Source of the DNA: Branchinecta lynchi
Lineage: Eukaryota > Arthropoda > Branchiopoda > Anostraca > Branchinectidae
Direction: 5' to 3'
DNA length: 64,000 bases
NCBI GenBank assembly: GCA_023053575.1
Contig: JAKZAP010000016.1
Coordinates: forward strand, 5,514,046-5,578,045
Shown: piece by piece, positions 11,936 to 23,835 of the stretch
Layout: the number at the start of each line of letters is the position of its first letter
How positions within the stretch are numbered: the stretch's first letter is position 1
Translations under genes and position numbers: made by a program
The notes under the pieces: generated by a model
What the model was told of the DNA's origin: nothing
Database searches by the model: none
Seen by the model: only the letters and a program-made list of their open reading frames with translations

Positions 11936-12964
11936 TCTGACGCCCTTACACGCCGCGTGTCACACTATCTTAGCCCGAATTTGCCACACCAGAATTTCTA
12001 AATTCCATCTGTGAGGTAGGGAAGCAGGGATGTTTATACGAATGGAAACATCGAAAGAACTAGACTGTATCTTGCAGTATTTGCTACTGGGATTAATCTT
12101 GTTTCTACTGAGATAATATTATCTCTAATTTGGATTAAAGCAAATACTCCATTTAACTTTAATATTTACTCGGTGAAACTTTCTACGGTTTACTCAGAAG
12201 CATCGAATATGTCGCTGGCTTTCGTATCCCTTAAAGGACACCTGAACAATGAAACTATACTTGAACACACCATGGAGAATGCATTTACAGACATGGCCAC
12301 GGAGAGCATTCTTCTCCTGAGCGTGACGTTTTCAAAATAGGGATGTTCGTTTCTGGAGGTTTGCAAATGCAGACTCCAAGACAAAAAGCGCAATTCATTC
12401 AAATCTTGTACAGAGCTGGCCGGATCGAATTGGAATTTCTTCTAGATCTACGTTTGGGCTTAACTGGCTAAAAAATATTCCAGAAGAAGGGTTGATTGGA
12501 GATATTTGTTCATTTCTAAAATTGTTCGGTACTGAAATAAGGACAGATGCAAAATGGAGCAAAAATCATAGCTTGGAAACACTATTTCGTATTTGGATTG
12601 GGTTTTCTGCAGGCAATGTTAACGGAAGTCATACAGATTGGGATGATACTTGGTACTCTTCATTCAGGTGTCCTTTACTTTTTTTCAACTCTTTTTTTTA
12701 TTAATTTTTAAATTATTGCGAAATTTGAAGTCGTGCTAGCCCAGTGCCGAGGTGTTACCAACTTCCCGTGTACACACTTTCTCAGCACCGGCCTTCTCCG
12801 AACCGGCACCAGCCGAAACCATCAGCTCCGGCGATGAATTAGACGATTCATCTTTCAACGCTTCTAAATATGCTGATTTTGATATTCTAATACGTGGCTG
12901 GTGCCACCCAGGACCGGGCACTTGGTTTACGCCAAAATCGAGACTGGACAAAACCTCGCTTAGT
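11936..12964. other. Intergenic or intronic; one possible but unsupported exon
   Basis: A 28-bp sequence (CTTGCAGTATTTGCTACTGG and onward) at 12072-12100 recurs at 14608-14634. The open frame at 12752-12960 has protein-like composition (Ser/Pro/Ala-rich, then a WCHPGPGTWF segment). I find no donor that joins in phase to the exon at 14245, so it is not called. Confidence 0.3.
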
Positions 12965-12969
12965 GCTAA

Positions 12970-13110
12970 ATCCCCCCCCCCCCCCCCGAAACATACAAGA
13001 AGAATCGTTTTGTATAGGCTTTAACTTCTGATTGATGTCCTTTAGTAACTTTTGGTACGACCCGCGAGCATTCCCCCCTCACCCGAAATAAATTCCTGGA
13101 TCCGGACCTG
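12970..13110. mobile_element. hAT-like MITE fragment
   Basis: Poly-C followed by CGAAACATACAAGAA and ending AATTCCTGGATCCGGACCTG. It corresponds along its length to the complete element at 39566-39748. The left terminus is lost at the C run. Confidence 0.55.
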
Positions 13111-13522
13111 CTCGTGCTGCTATTTGTTCCAGTTTCTCCATACCTTCTGTGCACATTCATGAACGATACGAAACTATGGTAGTTTAGTAATAGATTTCAG
13201 ATAAATAGACATTAAAAGAAAAGAGACAATGTACAGGGAGGGCAGGGCTTTGTTTGTACGTGTAGTCCTAGGATGTGTGAGTACGTGTTAAAGTGAGTGA
13301 TTCGCGAAGGTACAAGCGGGTACAAGCCTGTTTGATGAAAGATGGCTGGCTGTTCGACTCGCGTTTTCTCTAACTGCAAAGCAAATACGAAAAGTGCCAA
13401 AAACGTCGCCTGTAGCAATAGCCAAGTCAAAATAACAACGGAGTACCGGTGAACTAAAATCCGGAAAGTAGAGGATAGCCGCGTTCGATTCCCCAACAGT
13501 CATCCACCCAGCATCCACCTAC

Positions 13523-13786
13523 CGAGGGGTCGACGACTCTCATTTTTTAGGTACACCATTCCGGAATAGCCGAATAATCCTGACCTTCCGGGTTATTCCT
13601 GGCCATTCCGGATTATTCCTAACCATTCCGGATTATTCCTGACCATTCCGGATTATTCATTCCTAACAATTCCGGATTATTCCTAACCATTCCGGATTAT
13701 TCTTGACCATTCCGGATTATTCCTGACCATTCCGGATTATTCCTTCGGAACCTATACACCATTCCGGGAGAGTCGTCGACCCCTCG
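13523..13786. mobile_element. 264-bp MITE whose core is a 20-bp minisatellite
   Basis: Terminal inverted repeats CGAGGGGTCGACGACTCTC (left) and its exact complement (right) bound the element. It is flanked by a perfect 8-bp target duplication CCACCTAC at 13515-13522 and 13787-13794. The interior is about nine copies of a 20-bp unit of the form CCATTCCGGATTATTCCTGA. Confidence 0.85.
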
Positions 13787-14094
13787 CCACCTACATTATC
13801 CTAAAATTGTCTGTAGTCGTTTTCTTCACGGACAATGACTACATTCTCAGTGAAAATTTCAATTTTCGTCGAGTGAATCGAACAACAACAGACGTTTTTC
13901 ATCGCTAGAACTTCGACGCGAATACTAGAATCCGACGTTTTGTAGAACTACGATTACAGCTTTTAAATAAAACAACAGTAGCGCTACGTCGTAGTTGATA
14001 AACGGAATCAAGGGCTGGTCGTCGACAATAATAGATAATTGTAGTTTAATCGAACACAACTGGTAAATAAAACTTGGAAAGTAGGCTTTGCATC

Positions 14095-14167
14095 GTTTCC
14101 ATGGTGTAGCGGTTATCACGTCTGCCTAACACGCAGAAGGTCCCCAGTTCGATCCTGGGTGGAAACA
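14095..14167 (+). tRNA. tRNA-Val (AAC)
   Basis: Complete cloverleaf. Acceptor GTTTCCA (14095-14101) pairs with TGGAAAC (14160-14166), discriminator A follows. A-box TGGTGTAGCGG, anticodon loop with AAC inside CTGCCTAACACGCAG, T-arm CCCAGTTCGATCCTGGG with the GTTCGATCC B-box. No intron. A T-run follows at 14169, a usual Pol III terminator. It lies 78 bp upstream of the first host exon seen here. Confidence 0.95.
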
Positions 14168-14244
14168 TTTTTGTCAAGATTTGTGAAAATGCCAGTAGTA
14201 AATTAATTAACGATTTTCCTTGACGGCACATTTTTCTTTTGCAG

Positions 14245-14384
14245 AGTTTGTGGACAGTTGGACCTACTCCCAAGCTACACCCACGTGTTCGACAGCTCGA
14301 AATCGTCGTCGGTTACAGTGAAAATAACCATGGTTTCCGAAGGACCGGAAACGGACTTTGAAGGACTTTCGTTCACCATCCAAG
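14245..14384 (+). CDS. Host gene, internal exon 1 of those visible
   Basis: The acceptor is a T-rich tract ending TTTTGCAG; the donor is CAAG|GTATGG. The 140-nt exon starts with one base completing a codon and ends one base into a codon. The open frame reads 46 residues from VCGQLDLLPSYTHVFDSS to GLSFTIQ. No ATG lies at its start, so upstream exons are expected outside or undetected. Its end phase (1) fits the acceptor phase of 17384-17518, creating a Gly codon across the junction. I do not recognise the family; the alternating hydrophobic pattern (SSVTVKITMV, GLSFTIQG) suggests beta strands, perhaps of an extracellular domain, but that is inference. Confidence 0.6.
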
Positions 14385-14389
14385 GTATG

Positions 14390-15511
14390 GCTACAGTTCT
14401 ATACATCGTGAACCCCAATTCGGATAAAAGTCAAGACTGGGTGGAGCTTTTTCGCTTCCTTAAAGGACCGGTCTTGCTTATTCTGCCTTTCATATTGTCC
14501 CTTGCACCCTTGTGGGATTATATGGTTCTGAAATCCCTAGCTTTTGAATTGTTTCGCCTACCCTACAACTTTTTAGCGCTTTTTCGGCCTACACTGTAAA
14601 AAAAAATCTTGCAGTATTTGCTACTGGGATTAATTAAAGATTACGAAATTCGTATTGGCATTTTGGGTACGACGAGTCCTTAAAGTACAATGGGGGCTAA
14701 CTGTGCTTTAATTTTTATAACATGCTTCACACATATCCATTTCTGACTTCCACTAGATAGCGCTTCAAAAATAAGCCGTTTTCTTGTTATCGCTTTTCAA
14801 TGACTCGTGGGCGTATCGGCGGAGGCGATTTCAGATCATGGTATTGCAAGGCGCGGAAATTCAAAAACTCTCGGCCATGTAAAATCAATCGTTTTGTAGA
14901 GCCGAGTGACGCGAGTACCATGGCTGTAAAATCAATTGTCTTTGGTCGCTGGTAGATTGCTCTGGTGTTTTCTGATGAAAATTTCTATGTTTGTAGTACA
15001 GAAGAATGGTTTAGTTTTCTGTATGTAAAGCCATAACACTGTCAACAATGTACAAATATATTAGTTTGTCGAGGAATCTGCTGATTTGTGATGTAACATA
15101 GTATTCTAGGGGGTGGTAATGTGGCATCATGATTGTTTGATCCGCTCATTGAACTTTAAGCTCAAACATGAACCTTACTAATTACTGTGAATGGTACATT
15201 TATCTGTACTTGCTCTCGCGCATAGGCGGTAGCTCTACGCTTCGTAAAATTTATGGGGCTCATTTTTAAGGCAGAGTATGACATGCCCGACAGGCACAAC
15301 TAAACCCCAGGCTAAGCTGTGTACCAAGTTTGGAGCTCACAGAAAACTATTAAAATATTTGGAACTCCTCCACCACACACACACATGAGCAGGGTTTTTG
15401 AATACTTTCTGTGAAAGTAATACTTTTCTAATACTATTTCGTGAAAGTAGTACCTTTTTAAATATTCCTTGATCCCAAGCTTACTTTGAGACATGTATTC
15501 AAATAATGCAT
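14390..15511. other. Host intron sequence; no feature recognised
   Basis: The frame of the preceding exon stays open to 14599, but the GTATGG donor and codon bias indicate intron. A CACACACACA run is near 15374. No RNA gene or repeat shared with the window was noticed except the short block at 14608-14634. Confidence 0.4.
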
Positions 15512-15662
15512 ACAACGGAAACGTCAGCTATGATGCTTTATCAGCGATGTTTCGGCCCTTCTTGGCAAGGGTCCTCTCAGGCTGCCAATCTTCAGGGTCA
15601 ACGTCGGGGAAGGAAATAAACCTATTACGCTGATAAAGCATCGTAGCTGACGTTTCCGTTGT
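15512..15662. mobile_element. GAAACGTC-family MITE, well preserved
   Basis: A 151-bp element with about 33-bp inverted ends. The left end reads ACAACGGAAACGTCAGCTA, then TGATGCTTTATCAGCG; the right end is its complement with one difference. The middle contains TTGGCAAGGGTCCTCTCAGG, also present in the copy at 3990-4140 and near 43550. Confidence 0.75.
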
Positions 15663-16365
15663 GTTCATTATTTTAACATAGTACCTTTTTGTCACAAAAT
15701 GGTATTTTTTAAATAATTTTTAGAAGTAACTTCAAATCATTTCGTATCGTTGCCGACTTCTAGGTTTTTCGCTACACTTTACAGTCACTATTAGGGACTG
15801 GAGAAATGCATAATAGGATATAACTAAAGGCCTAGAAATAGCCTTATTGTAATAATAACAGTATTTAAACCTTTATTTTAAATATCTAAAACTGACAAGG
15901 TTAAAAGATAGGAGTAAAACTGAAGCCGGATCTTAAAATCTTATAGAAAACTTATGCCTTTCGTAGTATTTTCTATTGTGTGGAAGTGCGTGTCATTAAC
16001 GTAGTGTCTTAACTTGTTCCGAGCTTGGGATTTCAGAAACAGTAAATCCTAAAATCTTTATGGGAAATTTTGTCAGAAAAAAAGGCGAATTTAAAGAATG
16101 TCTGACTGTAGCGCTCACTGTGGTCTTGGAAAGGCTACAGTAGGCAGGAGCTGCTGCCGGGTCTACGCTCCGTCCGGTGATAAAGTTTCTGGAAATTCAT
16201 GCGGTTTTGATCCACATTAAAAGCTAGAATTTGCAGGGGATGCAGTTGAATTCTGCAGGAATAGATAATAAATTTCATAATAGATGGAAGCTACTGCCAA
16301 GATCGTGCCGAGCAGTATACTGTCCAGATGGTATTCCCAAAAGCGACGCCTAGTACACTGGCAGA
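15663..16365. other. Host intron sequence; nothing recognised
   Basis: AT-rich, no open frame over 60 codons and no repeat shared with the rest of the window that I noticed. Confidence 0.4.
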
Positions 16366-16630
16366 ACTTTCAGAACAGATAACACGAGGATGCGCGGTTT
16401 CAACAAATAATGCGTAACAGATAATACTTCGGATGTTATCTGTTGTGTTTCACAATGTTATTCATAACAAGAGTTAAGATCAGGAAGAACCGAAAAACCA
16501 CTAAAACTTTATCTGCTGAGTTTTCCGACATCATGACGATAAGAAATAAAGTGAGTAGAAGCTTTTTTGGCTCTTCCTAACAAGCCTTGTCCTCGTGTTA
16601 TCCGTTAGGGAGCTTCTGACAGTTTAGCTG
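16366..16630. mobile_element. MITE-A copy 3 (most complete)
   Basis: Left end ...CAGAACAGATAACACGAGGA; right end TCCTCGTGTTATCCGTTAGG then GAGCTTCTGACAG. These are inverted copies of each other. The core hairpin (GGAAGAACC...GGCTCTTCC) and the TCCGACATCATGACGATAAG block match the other family members, here in the opposite orientation. Confidence 0.75.
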
Positions 16631-16863
16631 TATAGTTATCCTCCGGACTGCCGTTTAGTGTGTGTACTGTTTGTCCTTAATAATTTTCGTGTTTGTTGTT
16701 GATAAATTTAACATAGTTTAAAGCTCGAATTAGCAGCTTCTAGATGCGACGCTCCCTGGTAGGCTCGCCTTTTGAAATTGTTTAGTTATAATCGGTTGGT
16801 TTCACCAACAAAGAAAACCTTCCAAGATTTTGGAAGGTGGTACTTTTTTTCGAAGTAGTACTT

Positions 16864-17345
16864 ATTGGCAGTAAGTAAGTAAGTAATTTATTTCGGACCC
16901 GCCAATTAAAAAGCGGAGTATGTAAAATAAATTAAAATAATTAATTAAAACACAACAGATACAATATACAATTTTTCATCCATCGTCCCGAAAAGAATGT
17001 AGAGTGTCATGTGTTGGCTGGGCCCTGTTGTCCATGATTTTTGGCAGATCCGAAGAAATGTCCAAAAGTGGACGCTTGCATATTTAATAAACGCTCCGTT
17101 AGGATGTAGCTGCGGTATAAGTTTGGCAAATAAAGCAGGTGCTTCGAATACTTAAAGTAGCATCTTCTCATCTTCTTCAACTACTCCGTCCGTAGAACAT
17201 GTGCGACACCAGAGAGAAATAAAATGGATGTAGAACAAAAAGAGCTCTATAATATTCCTAAAGATTGTAGCTCCCACGGTTCGGGAATTGTGAATGGCAG
17301 CATTTTTGTTCGAGTGGCAACGCTGCACCTGACTCTGGATCCGAT
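16864..17345 (-). mobile_element. LINE 3' tail, (TTAC)n-ended, copy 1
   Basis: Reads leftward to a simple-repeat tail (AGTAAGTAAGTAAGTAA on plus). Next to the tail is a block with GACCCGCC...AAAAGCGGAGTATG, shared with 42364-42810 and 44484-44650. Contains GGCTGGGCCCTGTTGTCC at 17018, the uninterrupted version of the site occupied by a MITE at 42519-42723. Confidence 0.65.
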
Positions 17346-17383
17346 CCGCACCACAAACATATATTAACCTTGTACATTTTCAG

Positions 17384-17518
17384 GTTTATGTGCCGACATT
17401 AGTGCTAATATCAAGGCTACTCTTCCCAGGCCAATCCCGATAAGCGATTACTATAAGGGGGCTAACCGGATCGATGGAGTAACGGTGTACAACGCTGACT
17501 CAGCGGCTCTCACTGGAG
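17384..17518 (+). CDS. Host gene, internal exon 2
   Basis: A 135-nt symmetric exon (phase 1-1) between the acceptor TACATTTTCAG and the donor GGAG|GTAAGC. Joined in phase to the exon at 14245-14384 it encodes a segment running from GLCADISANIKATLPRPIP to NADSAALTG. No family recognised. The following intron runs to 38074 (20.6 kb) and contains the whole Polinton, so the host transcript would have to splice across an antisense virus-like element. Confidence 0.65.
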
Positions 17519-17559
17519 GTAAGCTTATTTTAGTATGACAGTTGCAGAATATTTGTCTT

Positions 17560-18347
17560 CTCAACTTTTTAAAGAGCACGTCCCACTTGTGACGGTAATT
17601 AGTTTTTATCGAATCGTCCTGCCTTACTTCTGCAAAATCTCCGGTTTCAACTGGATTCCGGGCGAACGACTTGTCATGCAGAAACTAAAGCTCAAAAATG
17701 AAATCAGTGTATACCCCTATATCGAACATCTAATCAACTTGAGATAAAACTTTAACTTTTAACAAACTTTCCGGCTTTAGCCGGATTCCGAGCGAACTAT
17801 TTGTCTGGGTAGAAAATGATTATCAAAATCGGATTCAGCTCGTATTCTTACCCCTAGTTTGAACATCTAATCAACTTCAGGTAAAACTTTTGATTTTAAA
17901 TAAATTTTCTGGTTTCGGCCTGACTCCGCGCGAACTACTTGTCCGACGAGAAAATGATTCTCATATAAATATTCAGCATGTTTTCTTATCCCTAAATAGA
18001 ACGTCTAATCAACTTTAAATAAAACTTAGACTTTTAATAAACTTTCCGGTTTCGGCCGGATTTCGGGCGAACTACTTGTCCGGCGAGAAAACGATTTTCG
18101 TATCCGTGTTCAGCATGTCGACCATCTCATTATCTTTGCAAAAAACTGTTCGCCCCTTGATTTGAACCCCCTCCACCACCCCTAAATGTTGAGCTATAGA
18201 ATCTACGAACTCGATCCCTTGACCTAAAGAGTCCTCACACCAAGTTTCATGAAAATATCTCATTCCCATCGAGGTTTATCGGGCTGACAGACGGACAACT
18301 TTTACGAAGTTATAGGTACCCCTCCACTTACGTTTTGTGATCCCAAA
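17560..18347. repeat. GGGATCCC-family element, copy 3 (one end truncated)
   Basis: Same orientation as copies 1 and 2; the ACAAGACC end is missing, the 137-bp units and CT-rich block are present, and it ends TTACGTTTTGTGATCCCAAA with one base change in the palindrome. Confidence 0.7.
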
Positions 18348-18611
18348 CATTGGGTCATAAATAAATAAAAGTTTCAACAAATATCTTAACTTCTTCAAGA
18401 TAGTGCCAAATTACTGTATCACAGTAACGCGCCAAGCGGACGGACGGACAACCTTTGCGAAGTTATAGGACTCCCGTCACTAACGGTTTGGGATTCGAAA
18501 AAACAAGGCAAATCAGGGGCTCACTTAACGCATCCAACAATCTCCTGTTTCACTGCCTTGGCCGGGAGTGCACCCGGTGGTCCCTACCCTGGGTATTTCT
18601 AGGTACCGTTT

Positions 18612-19598
18612 TTTTAGGATCCCAAAACGTACGTGGGGGGATACCTGTGACATCGCAAAAGTTGTCCGTCTGTCTGTGAGCATGATAGCTGTCGAAAGGA
18701 AAGAGATATGTTGATGAAACTTGGTGGGAGGATTCTTTGGGTCAAGGGTAAGGTCAAATTCGTAGATTGGCTCTGTAGCCTTACATTTAGGGGTTGGGGA
18801 GGGGGTTCTAATTTAGGGGCAAACAAAATATTTTAAACAGCTAATGAGATAGTCGATCAAGGGGTAAGAAGACAGGCTGAACCCGATTATGAAAACCATT
18901 TTCTCGTCGGACAAGTGTTCGCCCGGAATCGGGCCAAACCGGTAATTTTGTTTAAAGTAAAAGCTTTATTTGAAGTTGATTAAATGTTCTAGATAGAAGT
19001 ACGAAAAAATGCTGATCACTCATGTCAAAATAATTTTCTACCCGGACAAGTAGCTCGCCCGGAATCCGGCGAAAACCGGAAAATTTGTTAGAAGCAAAAG
19101 TTTTTTCTGAAGTTGATTAAATGTTCTATTTAGGGGTAAGAAGAGATGCTGAATCCGTATATGAAAATCATTTTTTACCCGGACGTATAGTCCGCCCGGA
19201 ATCCGGCTCAAACCGGAAAATTTATTCTACGTTTTATTTGGGTTGATTAGATGTTAGGGGCAAGGAGATACGTTGAATTCATTTACGAGATTTATTTTTC
19301 GTACGGACAAGCAGTTCGCCGGAAACCGGAAATATGGCAGAAGTAAGGCAGGAAGTTCCGACCAGTTTCGTCAAAACAGATATGGCTTACAGGGGTAAAC
19401 ACCCATGATGAATCCATATCTGAACTTGGTTTTCTTTAGAAGATTAGCTATTTGGCCTTAATCTGTTTCTAAATTTGACTAGTAAAAACGTTCAAGGAGT
19501 CTGGTGAAGACTGGATATGGCGAAGACAAGACCCAGTTTCCTGTATCAAATATTAAATTTTTGGGATTCCATCGAAACTTTTGGTCTTGTTACAGGTG
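18612..19598. repeat. GGGATCCC-family element, copy 4 (reverse orientation)
   Basis: Opens TTTAGGATCCCAAAACGTA and closes AATTTTTGGGATTCCATCG, AAACTTTTGGTCTTGTTAC, i.e. both ends present and inverted relative to copies 1-3, with about five degenerate 137-bp units between. Confidence 0.75.
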
Positions 19599-20031
19599 GG
19601 TCGTATTCGGCTTGTCTTATACAACCTCACGCTAGTTCTGTCGAGCTCCTGGACGAGGACTTCGCGTGATCGAATTTACATGGCTAAAATAACCGCGCGG
19701 GGTCTGTGTTCTAACTGATGAGAGTTCGAGCATTGGAAATATATACATATATATATTTAATTTACGGCCTTCCAAATGCACAAGGCGACAGTGGAGTAAA
19801 AGGAAAAAAGGAAAAACAACAAAAAACGTCAACATTTATGACGGCAGTTTGGACTCAGTTTCTAATTAGCCTAACAAATTAACGAAAAAACTCATGTAGA
19901 TGATGAGTTGGATGACTAGATGTTTTTAGCAGAGGGGACGAAGTGACAATGACCGAATGACATCTTGCACGCCGAACTTCTGAATTAACGTAAGGCTACG
20001 ACGTGAACTAGGGAGATAAATTAAACATTTT

Positions 20032-20430
20032 CAGTGATTAAAGTAGGACGTCTTTAAAGGACCTGTCTTACCTATACAACTAATGCAACCTACTTCTATA
20101 ATCACTCCATATGTTTCTAAATCCGGAGACCCCAGTTTCGTACGATACATTCTAACCCCTCCAACAAAACCACGCTGATGAACAAAACCACACTTGCCGT
20201 GTTTTGCTACCTTCAATGTGTATCACGCTGTCGACGGTTGTCTGCGAGCAGAAAAACCGGTTATCTAAATTGTTTCCTTGTTTTCTCTACAAGTCAACGG
20301 GTCTCGGAAAAGGCTTAAAACAGCCAAAACCGTGGGTTATTTGTTCGAAGCACAGCAAAGTTTAAAATTAATCAAATATTTCAACATGGTGTAAGTTGAA
20401 GAGTAAACAGTGCGAGGGACTGGCGAGAGG
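20032..20430 (-). repeat. TTAAAGGACC repeat family (family 4), copy 1
   Basis: On the minus strand it carries CCTCGCACTGTTTACTCTTC, a GGCTGTTTTAAGCC block, CCCGTTGACTTGTAGAGAAA, an AACCGGTTTTTCTG block and GGAGACCCCAG-type sequence in reverse. The same order is at 43100-43350, 47108-47405 and, twice over, 59649-60240. Confidence 0.6.
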
Positions 20431-20639
20431 TCCTTTAAAACTTTCATGTCTATTTGCCGCAGAATGTGGTACAAACAATAAAGTATGTAACGCGCGCAAA
20501 GTCTATCATAAATTCGCCTAAGCGCCTTTCGGTTAAAGCGACTTCTGTTTTGACAGACATGGACATACGCAATCATGATGAGGATTACGATGATGATATA
20601 TTTATTACCCATTTGTATAACAAAAATTCGTATTAAATG

Positions 20640-21820
20640 TAGTATGAAAAGAAGAAAAGGAAAGGAAAAAATGCAATAGATCTACATCAGCTAAATACAT
20701 AAAACACAAAGACTAAATTACAACATAGAAAGATACAAACTATGTACAAACCCGCCGCAAAACGATCACGCCGGTCGTTTATCTGCGAATCAGTTTGGAG
20801 GCATCCTGAGTTATAGCCAAGCAAGTCTATTTTTTTTATTTATTTTTTTTGATGAAAAAAACTTTAGTTATCACAAAATTATATCCTATAACACTAAAAA
20901 ATACCATGGTCCTAAAAATCAGTTCTATTTCGATCCTCCTCGGGAGCATCTTGCTCGTCCCGACCCGAGACCCCGGGATGGGAGCGTATTTTAAAACTTG
21001 AGGCTAAGCCACTTTAACGAAGTTGCTGGAACTGAAAGCAAATCCATGGACAGCGTCACTGGCGCACCGGAAGATAAAGCATTAAAACATAGAAATTCCC
21101 TTTTCGACAAGTTAACGGCAAGACCAATTTTTTTAAATTCAGAAGAATGAATAATCTTTTCAATTATACGTTTGCTTTTACTGACAAGAAGCGCGTCATC
21201 GGAAGAGAATCAGGAAATGGAAAGAAAAAAAAACTGTAGGCTTACCGCTGTTTGCTGTAGCCATAAATGACCAGATTGATCATAAGTAGTAAAATGTACC
21301 GACTCCCGAGAAAGCCCTAAAACTTAACCAGAGACGGTCGAATAACCCACAACTTAAACCACATTTAAGAGTGAAAACGCTAGCCTTATGCTGAATGATG
21401 AGGTGAGGTAAGAATCTCCACGGCATCAGGTATGGGCTTTTTTGAAGGTCTTGGGAGTCTTGGCTTTCAATAGGTATAGCGGACCACCAGGTTGACGTAA
21501 CTCCACACCTCTAGCACCAACTACAGCGCTGGAAATGACACTATGTAGTATCTACCCCTGCGCGTCATCGAGCCCCACGCGGTTACACATCATGATTCTC
21601 TACATGGGAACTCTCAGGATCTTTGTTTCCACTGGGTGCTAGCGGTGGCAAGTATCTTGTGTCATACATTGCTAAGCCGGCCTGACGGTTCCCTGGTGGT
21701 CATGCTCTTCTATCACGCTCTTCTAGTTCCTAGATTCACTTGGACTGGGCAGTTAATGAAAAGCCAATAAGAAATAACAAAATTTTGTTTTTAAAATTAT
21801 GTTTTTGGTCCTTGCCCGGC
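20640..21820. other. Host intron sequence; no feature recognised
   Basis: Mixed composition with a GC-richer stretch near 20935-20985 containing GACCCGAGACCCCGGG. No long frame. A family-2 head fragment (GGCCAAGTGTCATATAGCAA) starts near 21830. Confidence 0.35.
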
Positions 21821-22017
21821 GATATTGACTCGGCCAAGTGTCATATAGCAATCACAATTTCTATCCGTCGGTCGGTTGTTCTTGTTGTTGTTTGAAGGTT
21901 GACGTCACGTGGGCTTCAGCCCAAACGCGCTCATGCCACTGGGTTTATATATACTTTTAAATATCCTTCATTACTTTTAAACCAATATATTGGTTCAATT
22001 CAATGAACTTTTGCCTA

Positions 22018-22460
22018 TAATAATAATAATAATAATAATTTATAAAGCCAACAAAGGGCCATACATCAGCATTCATTCCGCACTTAACTAATAAAACTGA
22101 CGTTCAATATTACATACAATAAGATTACTCCTTTTCACCCTTCTACTACTAACCAAATACCTCCAATCTAAACTTCCAGTATACACCTAAAATACTCTTA
22201 AAATACTCACATACAAACCGCATTACCTGACGATTCGTCGACTCCATAATACCAGGAAATAGTATGGGTACCCCCCCCCCAAAAAAAAAAAACTATCTCT
22301 AATTTCCTTCACCCCCCCCCCCCCCCCCCCCCCGACAATCCGTGACCAGATGGCAGAAACTCTCTTCTACCTCACCACAAAATCGGCAAACACACTCGGC
22401 CACCGGCAAAGACCTATTCTTTTCAAAAACCTTTTTCCTACTTCGAAATGGGAGACAGTT
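22018..22460 (-). mobile_element. LINE 3' end, (ATT)n-tailed
   Basis: The minus strand ends in a (TTA/ATT)n tail (plus AATAATAATAATAATAA at 22018-22040). Upstream of the tail on that strand the sequence at about 22340-22405 encodes a CxxC...H...C knuckle (CRFCGEVEESFCHLVTDC), the terminal zinc-finger signature of many non-LTR polyproteins. Interrupted by A and C homopolymers at 22270-22335. Confidence 0.6.
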
Positions 22461-22679
22461 CGCCCGGAGTTGGAACTACATCTGTAATATTTCTGCGGGT
22501 AGGCTTAGCTTAAAATAAAATTCTAATCCAAATAAATTCTTAAACTTGGGATAACTAGTGAGCGACTCCGACTTCCGGATAGCCGCATTCCCTAACTGAG
22601 TTTCTTGGTCCTGAAGTACTGAAGTAAATTTTCCTATCAAATTTTCCAAATACTTTACGTCAATACTTTAAAAGGGTAG

Positions 22680-23245
22680 GGGTCTTTCTCAAGACATCAC
22701 CTGAATCCGGGTCGGTCTGTCCCGTCCGGGTTTTGCTAGTTCAAGCACCGTATCCGGAATCTAGAGGTACTTATAACATTTGAACGGGTGATGGATCTTA
22801 ATGAAACTTGATGTTTGGGAAGAATCCGTGTCTCAGATGATCCTCCTCAAATACGAATCGGATCCCGCGACGTGGGGGGGGGGGTTACTGGACGGGGACC
22901 GGAAATCTTTGGAAACGCTTAGAGTGGAGGGATTGGGGTGAACTTGGTAGGAGGAGACATAACTACATCGTTGACATAACCAGACCGGATTCGGGTAATG
23001 TGTGGGAGTTTGAGGGGGGGGGGGGGTCGGAATTCTGTTGATCCCATGAGTTCGGTACTTTCTGATGTGCTAGGACGAGGAAAATTGGAAGGCATACCAG
23101 GGGCCCGAACAGGCTGACTTGAGAATAGTCATTTCCCCGATCCGACCACAATGGGGGGAGTGGAAGAATGGGGAGCCCGGAATCTAGTGGCATGCATAAC
23201 TTTTGAACAGGTCGTCGATCGGAATTGAATGAAACTTGACGCGTG
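22680..23245. repeat. G-tract repeat family 2, left part of the block split by the Polinton
   Basis: Same units as 9026-10955 (GATCGGAATTGAATGAAACT etc.). It is interrupted exactly at the Polinton target; the other half resumes at 36778 in register, as shown by an uninterrupted unit at 53104-53150. Confidence 0.75.
23240..23245. other. Polinton target-site duplication, left
   Basis: CGCGTG immediately before AGTAGT; repeated as CGCGTG at 36772-36777 immediately after ACTACT. Confidence 0.93.
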
Positions 23246-23831
23246 AGTAGTATATAATACCGGCTCCCACTCCACCCTCCCCCCAATTTCAAAACCCCAT
23301 TTTAACATCAATTTCTTAAATTTTAACATCCTTTTTACCAAATTATCCCCCTTTTTAAGAACATTTTTATTTTCTTACTTCCAAAATAAAGGATACAAGA
23401 AATGAGAATATTACCCTTTACTACATATAAAATACTACAATATACTACTACTTCTTTTTTTTTTACATTTTTCATTTTTTATTCAAATATTACTGAGTAA
23501 ACAGTTCTAAATCCACATATGTTTCTTTGTTCTTGTTTTCGCGTACAATAGGCTGCAAAACCAGATTTTTCTTTAAAAGTAATTCGTTAGCAATGGCATT
23601 ATATTTCTGAGTTATAAACAAATCACAGGGTTTGTCATTATGATTAATAACTACAACCAACTTATCACCATATTTTGTCTTAGCAATTCTCATTTTAACA
23701 ATAGTATATTTCAATCCAAGAACTAGTTCTTCTTTCCTGATTGTCTCATTGTATTTATTCATTCTGATTGTATTCAAGACTTCCTTTGTGGACTCCATTT
23801 ATTAGGGGATGATTTTATTAAATAAAAATCC
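23246..23831. repeat. Polinton terminal inverted repeat, left (586 bp)
   Basis: Matches the complement of 36186-36771 over its full 586 bp as far as I can align by eye, including a 10-base A/T homopolymer and the whole 102-codon gene. The match ends after AATAAAAATCC: the left side continues AGACTC, the right side CAATCG. Confidence 0.92.
23490..23798 (-). CDS. TIR-encoded small Polinton protein, left copy
   Basis: A 102-residue protein with a KYTIVKMRIAKTKYGDKLVVV core near residues 30-50 and a hydrophobic, Lys-rich second half. The TKYG-plus-beta-strand pattern resembles a small protein I know from cnidarian and other invertebrate Polintons. An OB-fold-like nucleic-acid-binding role would fit the strand pattern, but that is speculation. 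The start is set by CCCCTAATAAATGG, the signal shared by all genes of the element. It lies wholly inside the terminal repeat, pointing outward towards the left end, and is duplicated without change at 36219-36527. Confidence 0.75.
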   Translation of the reverse strand: MESTKEVLNTIRMNKYNETIRKEELVLGLKYTIVKMRIAKTKYGDKLVVVINHNDKPCDLFITQKYNAIANELLLKKNLVLQPIVRENKNKETYVDLELFTQ

Positions 23832-23835
23832 AGAC

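Noticed and set aside
12752..13024. Possible upstream exon of the host gene
   Set aside because: Composition looks coding, but no donor joins in phase to the exon at 14245 (the best candidate creates a stop) and the frame runs into a MITE.
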